63,252 nt of DNA from Streptomyces mangrovi (GTDB taxonomy: Bacteria > Actinomycetota > Actinomycetes > Streptomycetales > Streptomycetaceae), in NCBI RefSeq assembly GCF_900114215.1, contig NZ_FOSG01000028.1:1-63252 (forward strand). Direction: 5' to 3'. Below are positions 7,350-16,364 of the stretch, one piece after another. How positions within the stretch are numbered: position 1 is the first letter of the stretch; every line of letters starts with the position of its first letter. The notes beneath the pieces were generated by a model that searched no databases, was not told the origin of the DNA, and worked only from the letters and a program-made list of their open reading frames with translations. The position numbers and the translations under genes are program-made.

Positions 7350-9242
7350 TTGAGTGCTGACGGGCGGGGGGAGCCGCGCGGTCCACAGGGTGTGGACGGA
7401 GTGGACGGGTCGACGGACGCCGTGCCCGGCGACGCGGAACTGGTGTCGCGGATGCGCGGCGGGGACACCCGGGCGTACGAGGAGCTGTACCGGCGGCACG
7501 CCGCCGCGGTGCGCCGCTACGTACGCCACTGCTGCCGGGACGCGGCGACCGCGAACGACCTGACGGACGAGATCTTCGCGCGCACGCTGCTGGCCGTGCG
7601 CGACGGTGCGGGGCCGGACACGGCGGTGCGCACCCATCTGCTGGCGGCGGTCCGGGACGTGGCGGCGGCCTGGGCGGGAACGAGCGGCTGGGATCTGCTC
7701 GTCGAGGAGTTCGCGGTCTTCGCGGCGGCGGCCGATTCGCCGGGCGGCGGGAAGGGCTCCGGGGCGAACGCGGAGGTGCGGGCCATGCGGAGGGCCGAGC
7801 GGTCCACCGCGGTGCGCGCCTTCCGTGATCTGCCCGAGCGGTGGCAGGTGGTGCTGTGGCACACCGTGATCGAGGAGGAGTCACCGCGGGAGGTCGCGCC
7901 CCTGCTGGGGATGGCGCAGGACGCGGTGGCGACGCTGGCACAGCGGGCGAGGGAGGGATTACAGCAGTCCTACCTCACGGTGCACACCGCCGGGACGCGG
8001 GCGGCGGGCGGCGACTGCGCACACCGTGCCGACCGGCTGGGGACGTATGTGCGCGGAGGGCTGCGGGCACGGGCGGACCGGGGGCTGCGCCGTCATCTGG
8101 AGCGGTGCGCCGACTGCCGGTCGGCGGCGCTGGGTGCCAGGGACGCCTGCGAACGGCTCCGGGTGATGCTGCCGCCTGCGGTCGTGGGCTGGGGTGCGGA
8201 CGTGTACTCGCCGTACCCGGCGGTGGGTTCGGCACAGGCGTACGCGGCGCAGGTGTACGCGGCGCAGGCCGGCGCGGAGGAAGGGGGCGCCGCGGAGGCG
8301 TACCCGGTGGCCGGGGCGGTGGGCACGGCCACCGCGGCCGGAGGCATGGACGGTCCGGCCGGCAGCGGGGCCGCGGTGTTCGACGGACTGGGTTCGACCG
8401 CGAAGGCGGGCGTCACGGCGGGGGTGATGGCCGCCGCCGTGGCCACCGCGCTGACGCTGGCGCTGGTGACCGACGGCCAGCCGTCGCGAGGCCCGTACCG
8501 GGGGCCGGGGGTACGGCCGTCGGCGGCCGGCGCGTCCGGCGGGACGGAGACCGGGCCGGGAGCGGAGGCGGGGGGTTCGAGGGCGCAGACCGTGTCGCCG
8601 CGGGAGGCGGTGGACGGGGGCGAGGGCGTTACGGACCGGAAAGCGGCACCGTCGGGGGAGCCTCTGACGCAGGGGCAGGGGCAGGGGCAGGAGCCGTGGC
8701 CCGGCTCCCCGTCCGCGCCGGTTCCCGGGGCCGGGCCGGTACCCGACGGGGAGGCCGGTCCCACGTCCGGACCGGCCTCCCCGTCGGCTGCCCCTTCGGC
8801 GCCCCGGGCGTCCACGGCCACCGTCCACCGGCTCGACCGGCTGCCCCGTGGAGGCGGTTCGGACGGCCTCTCCGTACGGGAGGGAAGCAGCCGGCTGTGG
8901 CAGCGCTCGCGGTTGCGTATCGGCGGCCGTGACCGGGGTTACGGGGTGACGGTGTCCGCCCGCTCCTCCGTGGCGGTCGATCTGGGCGGTGCCTGCACCT
9001 CGTTCGAGGCGCTCGCCGGGGTGGACGATCTGACGGCGCTACGGGGTGCGGTCCGGTTCTCCGTGCACGGCGACGGGGTCCGGCTGTGGGAGTCGGGTGT
9101 CGTCCGGCGGGGCGAGGAGCCAGTGCCGGTCCGCGTGCCCCTGTCCGGGGTGCGGACGCTCCGGCTGGTGGTCGAGCCGAACGGCGTGCTGGACTCGGTG
9201 GTCATGGCGGACTGGGCGCGGGCGCGGATCGGCTGCCGCTGA
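7350..9242 (+). CDS. ECF-type sigma factor fused to zinc anti-sigma domain, membrane helix and extracellular NPCBM-like domain
   Basis: About 630 residues from the TTG at 7350, chosen for GGGGG at 7337-7341; GTG at 7329 is an alternative. Residues 30-100 are sigma region 2 (ELVSRMRGGDTRAYEELYRR; LTDEIFARTL). Residues 148-207 are sigma region 4. Residues 223-260 carry a ZAS-like zinc motif, H249xxxC253xxC256, with C223 upstream. Residues 353-373 form one transmembrane helix (GVTAGVMAAAVATALTLALV). A long Pro/Gly/Ser linker leads to a C-terminal beta-rich domain at about 520-630 that looks like NPCBM, a putative carbohydrate-binding module. The predicted topology puts sigma inside and the sugar-binding domain outside, so release of sigma would need proteolysis or a conformational signal. 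Similar fusions occur in some actinobacterial ECF groups (ECF52/53-like). Target genes are unknown. Confidence 0.8.
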   Translation: MSADGRGEPRGPQGVDGVDGSTDAVPGDAELVSRMRGGDTRAYEELYRRHAAAVRRYVRHCCRDAATANDLTDEIFARTLLAVRDGAGPDTAVRTHLLAAVRDVAAAWAGTSGWDLLVEEFAVFAAAADSPGGGKGSGANAEVRAMRRAERSTAVRAFRDLPERWQVVLWHTVIEEESPREVAPLLGMAQDAVATLAQRAREGLQQSYLTVHTAGTRAAGGDCAHRADRLGTYVRGGLRARADRGLRRHLERCADCRSAALGARDACERLRVMLPPAVVGWGADVYSPYPAVGSAQAYAAQVYAAQAGAEEGGAAEAYPVAGAVGTATAAGGMDGPAGSGAAVFDGLGSTAKAGVTAGVMAAAVATALTLALVTDGQPSRGPYRGPGVRPSAAGASGGTETGPGAEAGGSRAQTVSPREAVDGGEGVTDRKAAPSGEPLTQGQGQGQEPWPGSPSAPVPGAGPVPDGEAGPTSGPASPSAAPSAPRASTATVHRLDRLPRGGGSDGLSVREGSSRLWQRSRLRIGGRDRGYGVTVSARSSVAVDLGGACTSFEALAGVDDLTALRGAVRFSVHGDGVRLWESGVVRRGEEPVPVRVPLSGVRTLRLVVEPNGVLDSVVMADWARARIGCR

Positions 9243-9341
9243 CCCGCCGCGCCTCCGCCGCTCGCGAGGTGGCCCGGCGTACCCGGGGGCGAGTCCGGCC
9301 CGGACCCGTTCGGAACCGTTCGGAACCGATTCCGGCCCGTT

Positions 9342-11543
9342 TCACAGGCTGGGGCGCTGCGGCACTCCTCCCGCCACCGCGCGCCGGCCCTCGGTGGCCG
9401 CGCCCGTGCCCGTGCCCGTCCAGCAGCTGCCCCGGCGGGCCAGCAGCCGGCGCAGCCAGACCTCGGTGGAGACCAGTTCCGCCAGCCCGTCCAGCGGCAG
9501 TGCCTCGCCCTCGGCCGCGGCCCGCAGCGCCTTGCGGACGACCCGGGCCTCCACCAGCCCCGCGTCGGCCAGCAGGGGCGCGTCGAAGAGGTCGATGAGG
9601 TCGCCGACGCGGGACCGCAGCCCGGTCCGTGCCGCCGCCGTGTGGGTGGTGCGGGAGGGGGTGCCCCAGCCGGGCGGCAGTTCGTGGACGCCCGCCCCCG
9701 CCAGGACGGCGCGCAGTACCGCAGCCCGCGCCCCCGGCTGTACGCGCAGCGCCTCGGGCAGGGCTCGGCAGGCGCGGACGACCTGGTTGTCCAGGAAGGG
9801 GGCGTGCAGCCGCTGGCTGCGGACCTCCGCGGCCTGTTCGAGTATCCGGTGGTCGGCCGCCAGCCGGGCGAGCGCCGCCCGCGCCCGCCGCTCCCCCGGG
9901 CGCGTGCCGGTCTCCCCGGGCACCGGGCGGAGGGCGGCCTGCTCCAGCCGAATCGATACTTCGGCCAGCGCCTCCCCCGTCAGCCAGCGCGCGGCCGGCC
10001 CCGGGCGGCACCATGCGAGGGCGGACAGCGAGGCGTCGAGCACACCCGGCCCGGCCTCGTGGAGGCCCCCGCCCGCACCGCCCGCGCCCCAGGCCCCGGA
10101 GCCCGCCACGCCGCCCCCGGTGACATCCCGCAGCCGCCGCGCCGCCTCCCGCACCCCGTCCCGGTACGGCGTACGGGCCAGTCTCCGTGCCGCGCGGTAG
10201 ACGGTGAGCGGCACGAGCACCGAGCGCCCGGTCGCGCCCTCCGCCTTCGCCAGCGCCGTGACCGGCCGCAGCAGATGGCGGCGGCGCCGGTCCAGCAGCA
10301 GGTCCGCCAGCCGGGCCGGGTGGGCGTCGAGCGCCTCGCGGGCGCCGTATCCGGACAGGTGGTCCGCGCCGCCCGCCGCCAGGCGCAGCCGGTGCCGTTC
10401 GGCGGCGACCAGCGAGGGGCCCGGCTCGTCGGTCAGCGGCCCGTCGGCGAGCGGGCCCCCGCCGGGCCCGGCGTACGGCAGGGCCTCCTCGCCGGCGGCG
10501 ACGACGACGTGGCGCAGCCGGGGGTTCTCCGCGATGCTGCGGGCGCGTTCCAGTTCGGCCTCGCGTCCCGAGAGGGGGTCCAGCGTCAGGTCGTTGAAGG
10601 TGACGGCCAGCAGCCGTTCGCCCGCCGACGTCCCCGGCGTGCCGTAGACCGTGCCCGGGACGCCGGGCAGTCCGGCGGCCAGCAGCGCGAGCGCCGCCGA
10701 CGCGCTGCCACCCGACAGGTCCGCGCCGATGCCGGGCGCGGGGCCTCTGGCCCGCCCGCCTCCCGGGCGGTCCGCGAGCCGCTGGGCCGGTCCCATGCCG
10801 GGGACCGGCCCGGGGTCGAGGCTGCCGAGGTCGGGCACGGGCGCGTGGCGCGGGGCGGCCAGCCGCACCCGTACGGCCTCCACCAGGGCCTCGCGCACTC
10901 CGGCGACCGCCGCCTCCGCGTCCACGGGGGGCGCGGCGACGACGGTGGGCACGGCGGGTTCGTAGCCGACGGTCTCGCGGCTGCGGCCGTCGCGCATGAC
11001 CAGCGCGTGGCCGGGCGCCACGCGGCGCACCCCCGCGTAGGGTGTGCCGTCGCCCAGCGCCTCGGGCGCGTCGGGGCAGGCGAGCAGGGCGGCGAGGTGT
11101 CCGACGTCGAGCTGCGCCTCGATCAGGTCGGCCAGCGGCAGCGCGGCGGTGGCGTAGGCGGTGCCGCCCGCCCACGGGGTGTGGAAGACGGGCCGGGCTC
11201 CGGCGAGGTCGGTGGTGATGGTGACGCGGCGGCCGACGCGTACGACCGCGGTGTAGCTGCCGGGCCAGGCGGTCAGATGGCGCAGGGCGCCGCCGCGGGC
11301 GGCGAACAGTCCGATGCGCAGCTGCTCGTCGGAGGCGCCGCAGGAGCCCAGCACCGCGAGTCTGCTGCCGCCGTCGGCCTCGACCAGGCGCACCTCGTCG
11401 GGCCGCCAGTCACCGACCGCCCACAGCGGGTCGGGGCCGTCCCACAACTGCCGCGCCCCCACCGGCTGGATCGTCTGCCCGGGTCTGGCCGCGCCGCCCG
11501 CGCCGGAGGCGTGGTCTGCGGCCCATCCCACCAACCACCGCAT
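9342..11543 (-). CDS. asparagine synthase-like / lasso peptide cyclase-like protein (orphan)
   Basis: 733 residues from ATG 11543 (MRWLVGWAADH). The N-terminal third resembles a class II glutaminase fold but lacks an N-terminal Cys, so glutaminase activity is unlikely. The C-terminal part is the adenylating asparagine-synthase domain, with a degenerate PP-loop (LSGGSASAA where SGGLDSS is usual) and the downstream LHAPFLDNQVVRACRALP motif. Lasso cyclases such as McjC/LarC also lack the nucleophilic Cys and activate a carboxylate to form a macrolactam. No leader-binding RRE protein, leader peptidase or precursor peptide is visible beside it, so it is an orphan. From memory a homologue (SCO4116) sits at the same place in S. 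coelicolor. Substrate unknown. Confidence 0.75.
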   Translation of the reverse strand: MRWLVGWAADHASGAGGAARPGQTIQPVGARQLWDGPDPLWAVGDWRPDEVRLVEADGGSRLAVLGSCGASDEQLRIGLFAARGGALRHLTAWPGSYTAVVRVGRRVTITTDLAGARPVFHTPWAGGTAYATAALPLADLIEAQLDVGHLAALLACPDAPEALGDGTPYAGVRRVAPGHALVMRDGRSRETVGYEPAVPTVVAAPPVDAEAAVAGVREALVEAVRVRLAAPRHAPVPDLGSLDPGPVPGMGPAQRLADRPGGGRARGPAPGIGADLSGGSASAALALLAAGLPGVPGTVYGTPGTSAGERLLAVTFNDLTLDPLSGREAELERARSIAENPRLRHVVVAAGEEALPYAGPGGGPLADGPLTDEPGPSLVAAERHRLRLAAGGADHLSGYGAREALDAHPARLADLLLDRRRRHLLRPVTALAKAEGATGRSVLVPLTVYRAARRLARTPYRDGVREAARRLRDVTGGGVAGSGAWGAGGAGGGLHEAGPGVLDASLSALAWCRPGPAARWLTGEALAEVSIRLEQAALRPVPGETGTRPGERRARAALARLAADHRILEQAAEVRSQRLHAPFLDNQVVRACRALPEALRVQPGARAAVLRAVLAGAGVHELPPGWGTPSRTTHTAAARTGLRSRVGDLIDLFDAPLLADAGLVEARVVRKALRAAAEGEALPLDGLAELVSTEVWLRRLLARRGSCWTGTGTGAATEGRRAVAGGVPQRPSL

Positions 11544-12235
11544 CGCCGCCTCCGCATGGCCCCGTGGATCGGTAACTCGGCGTCGTCGGCGGCCGATCGG
11601 TGGCGGGTCACCGTCGGCAGCCGTCAACCGCCGTCGCTGCGGACCATGCTGCCACGGGATGGGCGTGGGGGAGGTGTTCGGGGACGCGGACGCGCGGAAG
11701 CCGACGCCGGACCCCGGCGCCGTGACGGCCCGCCGGACGACTCCGACGGGAGCGGCGTCATTCGGCCAAATATTTGCCGTGAGATATGCCTAACGAATCA
11801 TCATCGGCGTCTCTTCGGCGCGTTGTCGGAGCGTCGTCGGCAGTCCGGGAGGCTTCACCGCCTCCCGGACCGGACCGCCGTCCGCGGGGAATGGGACGAC
11901 GGCATTCCCCCAGCCCACTGGTTCCAGCGCAGTGGGCCGACCCACGCAGCACCCATGGAAACGCCTCCCCTGCGGACCGCACAGAGCGCACGGACAGGCG
12001 CACCGGCACACACCCGGAGCACGCGCCGGGGGAGCATGCGCGGTGCGGTCCGGAGTGCCCGTCGGCGCCCCGCGCCCCGTTCACGCGCCGCCGGCCCGCG
12101 CTCCGCGGAGCCTGCACGAATCCCGCCATCCCGGAAGACGGCCCTTAACGGTAGGGATGCGGCGAACTACGCTGTGTTGACGAATGCCCCGTGTGCGCGG
12201 CACGGGGTGGCCGTCGGTGTGTGTCAGGGGTGCGC
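11544..12235. other. long divergent intergenic region with two strong stem-loops
   Basis: About 690 bases without a gene I can support. An AT-rich patch at 11762-11775 (CCAAATATTTG) is followed by a perfect 11-bp stem with 6-base loop (11843-11853/11860-11870) and an 8-bp stem (GCCCACTG 11913-11920 / CAGTGGGC 11930-11937). Neither follows a gene end, so they are more likely part of a long leader or regulatory region for the sporulation-associated gene at 12236 than ordinary terminators. Candidate reading frames here lack the GC3 bias of real genes. Confidence 0.6.
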
Positions 12236-13774
12236 ATGTCCAGGGAGCCACGCGGGCCGAACGAGAAACTCGGTGCCGTCCTCGCCCTCGCCGGAATCAG
12301 CAACGCCGGGCTCGCCCGCCGGGTCAACGACCTCGGGGCGCAGAGAGGACTGACCCTCCGTTACGACAAGACGTCGGTCGCCCGCTGGGTCTCCAAGGGC
12401 ATGGTGCCGCAGGGCGTGGCCCCCCATCTGATCGCCGCCGCGATCGGCAGCAAGCTGGGGCGTCCCGTCCCGCTGCACGAGATCGGTCTGGCGGACGCCG
12501 ACCCGGCCCCGGAGGTCGGCCTGTCCTTCCCCCGCGACGTCGGCGCGGCCGTGCGGTCGGCCACCGAGCTGTACCGGCTGGATCCGGCCGGGCGGCGCGG
12601 CGGGGGTGGGGGTGTGTGGCAGTCGCTGGCGGGCTCGTTCTCGGTGAGCGCCTACGCCGTGCCCACCTCGCGCTGGCTCATCAAGCCCGCCGACAGCTCG
12701 GTGGCGCGGAACGCGTCGGCGCTGTCCGGGACCGCCCCGACCGGGATCGCTCTGTCCGGGGCCACCCTGTTCGGGGCCGCCGGTGCCGCCGGTGCCGCCG
12801 GGTTCGAGGCCGGTCCCGCCGACGAGCAGCGCCCGCCCCCGCCCGCCCCCACGTCCCCGCGCGTGGGCCACAGCGATGTGGCCAAGCTGCGGGAGGCCGC
12901 GCAGGAGGCCCGGCGCTGGGACTCCAAGTACGGCGGCGGCGACTGGCGTTCGTCGATGGTCCCCGAGTGCCTGCGGGTGGACGCCACCCCGCTGCTGCTG
13001 GGCTCCTACAGCGACGAGGTGGGGCGCTCGCTGTTCGGCGCCACCGCCGAACTGACGCGCCTGGCCGGCTGGATGGCCTTCGACACCGGCCAGCAGGAGG
13101 CCGCGCAGCGCTACTACATCCAGGCGCTGCGGCTGGCCCGGGCGGCGGCGGACGTGCCGCTGGGCGGGTACGTGCTGGCGTCGATGTCGCTACAGGCGAC
13201 GTACCGCGGCTTCGCCGACGAGGGCGTGGACCTGGCGCAGGCGGCGCTGGAGCGCAACCGCGGTCTGGCCACGGCCCGCACGATGAGCTTCTTCCATCTG
13301 GTCGAGGCCCGCGCCCTTGCCAAGGCCGGCGAGTCGGCGGCCTGCGGCACCTCGCTGGCGGCGGCCGAGGGCTGGCTGGAGCGTTCCCGCGACGGCGACC
13401 CGGACCCGTCCTGGCTCGACTTCTACTCCTACGACCGCCTCGCCGCCGACGCCGCCGAGTGCTACCGCGATCTGAAGGCCCCGCGCCAGGTGCGCCGCTT
13501 CACCGAGCAGGCGCTGTCGCGGCCGACGGAGGAGTTCGTCCGCTCGCACGGTCTGCGGCTGGTGGTGTCGGCGGTCGCGGAGCTGGAGTCGGGCAATCTG
13601 GACGCGGCCTGCGCGGCGGGCACCCGGGCGGTGGAGGTCGCCGGGCGGATCTCCTCGGCGCGGACGACGGAGTACGTGCGGGACCTGCTGCACCGGTTGG
13701 AGCCGTACGGCGACGAGCCGCGGGTGGCGGAGCTGCGGGAGCGGGCCCGCCCGCTGCTCGCCGCCCCGGCGTGA
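12236..13774 (+). CDS. sporulation-associated protein (HTH / TPR-like)
   Basis: 512 residues from ATG 12236 (MSREPRGPNEKL), with GGGGTG just upstream. The N-terminus looks like a degenerate helix-turn-helix (GAVLALAGISNAGLARRVND, then RYDKTSVARWVSKG at 45-60). After a variable Ala/Gly/Pro-rich segment (~170-215), the rest is a run of helical TPR-like repeats (AAQRYYIQALRLARAA, AQAALERNRGLATARTMS, AECYRDLKAPRQVRRF). Known as a sporulation-associated protein conserved in streptomycetes (SCO4114 of S. coelicolor, by recall); the molecular role is not established. The two halves suggest a DNA-binding protein with a protein- or peptide-sensing domain. The long structured upstream region suggests complex regulation. 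Confidence 0.8.
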   Translation: MSREPRGPNEKLGAVLALAGISNAGLARRVNDLGAQRGLTLRYDKTSVARWVSKGMVPQGVAPHLIAAAIGSKLGRPVPLHEIGLADADPAPEVGLSFPRDVGAAVRSATELYRLDPAGRRGGGGGVWQSLAGSFSVSAYAVPTSRWLIKPADSSVARNASALSGTAPTGIALSGATLFGAAGAAGAAGFEAGPADEQRPPPPAPTSPRVGHSDVAKLREAAQEARRWDSKYGGGDWRSSMVPECLRVDATPLLLGSYSDEVGRSLFGATAELTRLAGWMAFDTGQQEAAQRYYIQALRLARAAADVPLGGYVLASMSLQATYRGFADEGVDLAQAALERNRGLATARTMSFFHLVEARALAKAGESAACGTSLAAAEGWLERSRDGDPDPSWLDFYSYDRLAADAAECYRDLKAPRQVRRFTEQALSRPTEEFVRSHGLRLVVSAVAELESGNLDAACAAGTRAVEVAGRISSARTTEYVRDLLHRLEPYGDEPRVAELRERARPLLAAPA

Positions 13775-13993
13775 CCCTGACATGACCCAGCCCGCCCCGC
13801 GGCGCCCGCCGGTCCGCCCGCCCCGCCCGCCGCGCTCGCGGCGCCCGGGAGACCCGGGGGACCCGGCGGACCCGGCGAGCCCGGCGGAGGACGTACGCCC
13901 GGTGTGTCCGGAAGCGGGCGGTACGGCCCGCCTCCGGGAGCCGTTCGGATGTCCGGTGCGCGGCCGGACGGTTGTCCGTCAGTGCTCCGGGCC

Positions 13994-15289
13994 ATGATGG
14001 AGGACGTGTCCACTGTCTCCTCGGCCGCCTCCTCCCCCTCCCCCGCCGCCGGCGCGCCCACCGCGCGGCGCACGGCGTACGACTGCGACGTGCTGGTGGT
14101 CGGCGGCGGGATCGTCGGCCTGTCGACGGCGTACGCGCTCACCCGCGCCCGGCCCGGTACGCGGGTGGTGGTGCTGGAGAAGGAGGACGGCCCGGCCCGG
14201 CACCAGACCGGCCGCAACAGCGGGGTGATCCACAGCGGGGTCTACTACCGCCCCGGTTCGCTCAAGGCCCGCTTCGCGGTGCGGGGCGCGGCGGAGATGG
14301 TCAAGTTCTGCGCGGAGTACGGCATCGCGCACCGGGTGACGGGGAAGCTGATCGTCGCCACCGAGCGCGCCGAGCTGCCCCGGCTGCACGCGCTGGTGCA
14401 GCGCGGCCGGGAGAACGGCATCCCGGTGCGCGAGCTGGGTCCGGCCCAGATCGCCGAGTACGAGCCGCACGTGAGGGGCCTGGCGGCCATCCATGTGGCC
14501 ACCACCGGCGTGTGCGACTACGGCGCGGTCGCCGCCGAGCTGGCCCGCCTGGTGGAGGCGGCCGGCGCCGAGGTGCGCCACGGCGCGGAGGTCGCCGCCG
14601 TGGACCGCCGCCCGGGCGTGGGCGTGGCCGTCCGTACGGCGGCGGGCGCGGTGGTGCGGGCCCGCGCCATGGTCAACTGCGCGGGGCTGCACTGCGACCG
14701 GGTGGCCCGTCTGGCGGGCGACGCGCCGCCGGTGCGGATCGTGCCGTTCCGCGGGGAGTACCACGAGCTGGCCCCGGAGCGCGGCCGGCTGGTGCGGGGC
14801 CTGGTCTACCCGGTGCCGGACCCGGCGTTCCCGTTCCTGGGCGTCCACCTCACGCGCGGCATCGACGGCTCGGTCCACATCGGCCCCAACGCCGTGCCCG
14901 CCCTGGCCCGCGAGGGCTACCGGTGGCGCACCGCCCGCGCCCGCGATCTGGCCGGGACGCTGGGCTGGCCCGGCTTCTGGCACATCGCCCGCCGCCACTG
15001 GCGCTACGGGGCCGGGGAGATGCGCCGCTCGCTGTCGAAGACGGCCTTCACCGAGGCGGTGCGCAGGCTGCTGCCGGAGGTGGAGACCGCCGATCTGCGC
15101 CCCGCCCCGGCCGGGGTGCGGGCCCAGGCGGTCGGGCGGGACGGCGCGCTGGTCGACGACTTCCTGATCACCGAGGCCCCGCACACCGTCCACGTCCTCA
15201 ACGCGCCCTCCCCGGCAGCGACGGCGTCGCTGCCGATCGGCCGCGAGGTGGCGCGGCGGGCGCTGGCGGCGCTGGACGCCGGCCGCTGA
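13994..15289 (+). CDS. lhgO: L-2-hydroxyglutarate oxidase (FAD-dependent)
   Basis: 431 residues. FAD-binding dinucleotide fold near the N-terminus (CDVLVVGGGIVGLSTAYAL, about residues 33-51), the GRNSGVIHSGVYYRPGSLKA motif typical of LhgO/YgaF, and a central NCAGLHCDRVARLAG motif. It oxidises L-2-hydroxyglutarate, a toxic side product of 2-oxoglutarate metabolism, to 2-oxoglutarate, passing electrons to oxygen or a quinone pool. Start: ATG 13994 or 13997; a GTG at 14006 directly after GGAGG is possible but too close. It is convergent with the methyltransferase gene with a 20-base gap. Confidence 0.88.
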   Translation: MMEDVSTVSSAASSPSPAAGAPTARRTAYDCDVLVVGGGIVGLSTAYALTRARPGTRVVVLEKEDGPARHQTGRNSGVIHSGVYYRPGSLKARFAVRGAAEMVKFCAEYGIAHRVTGKLIVATERAELPRLHALVQRGRENGIPVRELGPAQIAEYEPHVRGLAAIHVATTGVCDYGAVAAELARLVEAAGAEVRHGAEVAAVDRRPGVGVAVRTAAGAVVRARAMVNCAGLHCDRVARLAGDAPPVRIVPFRGEYHELAPERGRLVRGLVYPVPDPAFPFLGVHLTRGIDGSVHIGPNAVPALAREGYRWRTARARDLAGTLGWPGFWHIARRHWRYGAGEMRRSLSKTAFTEAVRRLLPEVETADLRPAPAGVRAQAVGRDGALVDDFLITEAPHTVHVLNAPSPAATASLPIGREVARRALAALDAGR

Positions 15290-15309
15290 CCCGCGCCGGC
15301 CCGCAGCCC

Positions 15310-16107
15310 CTACGGCTTGCGCGCGAGCCCGCCGTACACGGCCGTCTCCGGCCCCGGCTCGCCCTCCGGACGCCACCGCGAGCACGAGACGACGCCGGGT
15401 TCCAGCAGCTCCAGCCCCTCGAAGAAGCCCGCGATCTCCTCCGGGCCGCGCGGGGTGTACGGGGTGGCGGCGCCCCGGGCGTTGTGGCTCTCGATGGCCC
15501 GGACGTAGACCGGGTCGGCGGTGGAGCCGTCGTTCAGGCCGAGGAAGCTGCCCGGCGGCAGGGCCTCGACCAGCCGCCGCACCACCGCGCGGGCCTCGTC
15601 GTAGTCGGGGACCAGGCCCAGGATGCCCATGAGCATCAGCCCGACCGGACGCGAGAAGTCCAGCGTCCGCGCGGCCTCGGCCAGGATCCTCTCGGGGTCG
15701 CGGACGTCGGCGTCGATGTAGTCGCACGCGCCCTCGGGGGAGCTGGTGAGCAGGGCGCGGGCGTGCACCAGCACCAGGGGGTCGTTGTCGACGTAGACGA
15801 TCCGCGACTCCGGGGCGGCGCGCTGGGCGACCTCATGGGTGTTGTCCCTGGTGGGCAGGCCGGTGCCGATGTCCAGGAACTGCCGGATCCCCTCCTGCCC
15901 GGCCAGGTGCGTCACCACGCGGCCGATGAAGGCGCGCGAGGTGCGGGTGATGTCGCGCATGCCGGGGAAGGCCGCCAGGACCTTCTCGGCGGCGTCGGCG
16001 TCGACCGTGTAGTAGTCCTTGCCGCCCGCGAGGTAGTTCCAGATCCGGGCCGAGTGGGGCCGGGAGCTGTCGATCCCGCTCCCGCCGCCCGTCGTTCCGT
16101 CCGCCAT
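15310..16107 (-). CDS. SAM-dependent methyltransferase, DUF574 family
   Basis: 265 residues. Start ATG 16107 is supported by GGAGGCGGACAGG upstream. Signature regions of this actinobacterial family are clear: SARIWNYLAGGKDYYTVD near the N-terminus, the SAM-binding loop FLDIGTGLPTRDNTHEVAQ, the acidic loop VYVDNDPLVLVHARALL and the late SCSRWRPE segment. These are small-molecule or unknown-substrate methyltransferases, very numerous in Streptomyces. No genetic context here points to a substrate. Confidence 0.88.
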   Translation of the reverse strand: MADGTTGGGSGIDSSRPHSARIWNYLAGGKDYYTVDADAAEKVLAAFPGMRDITRTSRAFIGRVVTHLAGQEGIRQFLDIGTGLPTRDNTHEVAQRAAPESRIVYVDNDPLVLVHARALLTSSPEGACDYIDADVRDPERILAEAARTLDFSRPVGLMLMGILGLVPDYDEARAVVRRLVEALPPGSFLGLNDGSTADPVYVRAIESHNARGAATPYTPRGPEEIAGFFEGLELLEPGVVSCSRWRPEGEPGPETAVYGGLARKP

Positions 16108-16364
16108 CCTGTCCGCCTCCTCGGTGCCGACCGTGAGGGGCACACGATCCCACACGGCGTCAGCGCCCACCCATCCCCCGGACCGGGGTGGGGTCGTCCG
16201 CATTCCGGAACTCCGACCCCGCGAAACGACCTCCCTCCCGCCCGAACACCGCGTCCGGCCCGGCGTCCGGGCTTCCTCACGTCCTCCCGGCAGGGGCCCG
16301 GCACGGCCCCCCGCTACCGCGGCCGCCGGGGTCCGCGCCGGGCGGCCGTAGACTCGTACGCACT

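Noticed and set aside
11786..12148. 120-codon frame in the gap before the sporulation-associated gene
   Set aside because: Weak ribosome binding site, low third-position GC for this genome, and it contains both stem-loops.
11544..12235. Lasso precursor peptide next to the cyclase-like gene
   Set aside because: No short frame with a leader-core pattern and ribosome binding site was found here or in 9243-9341.
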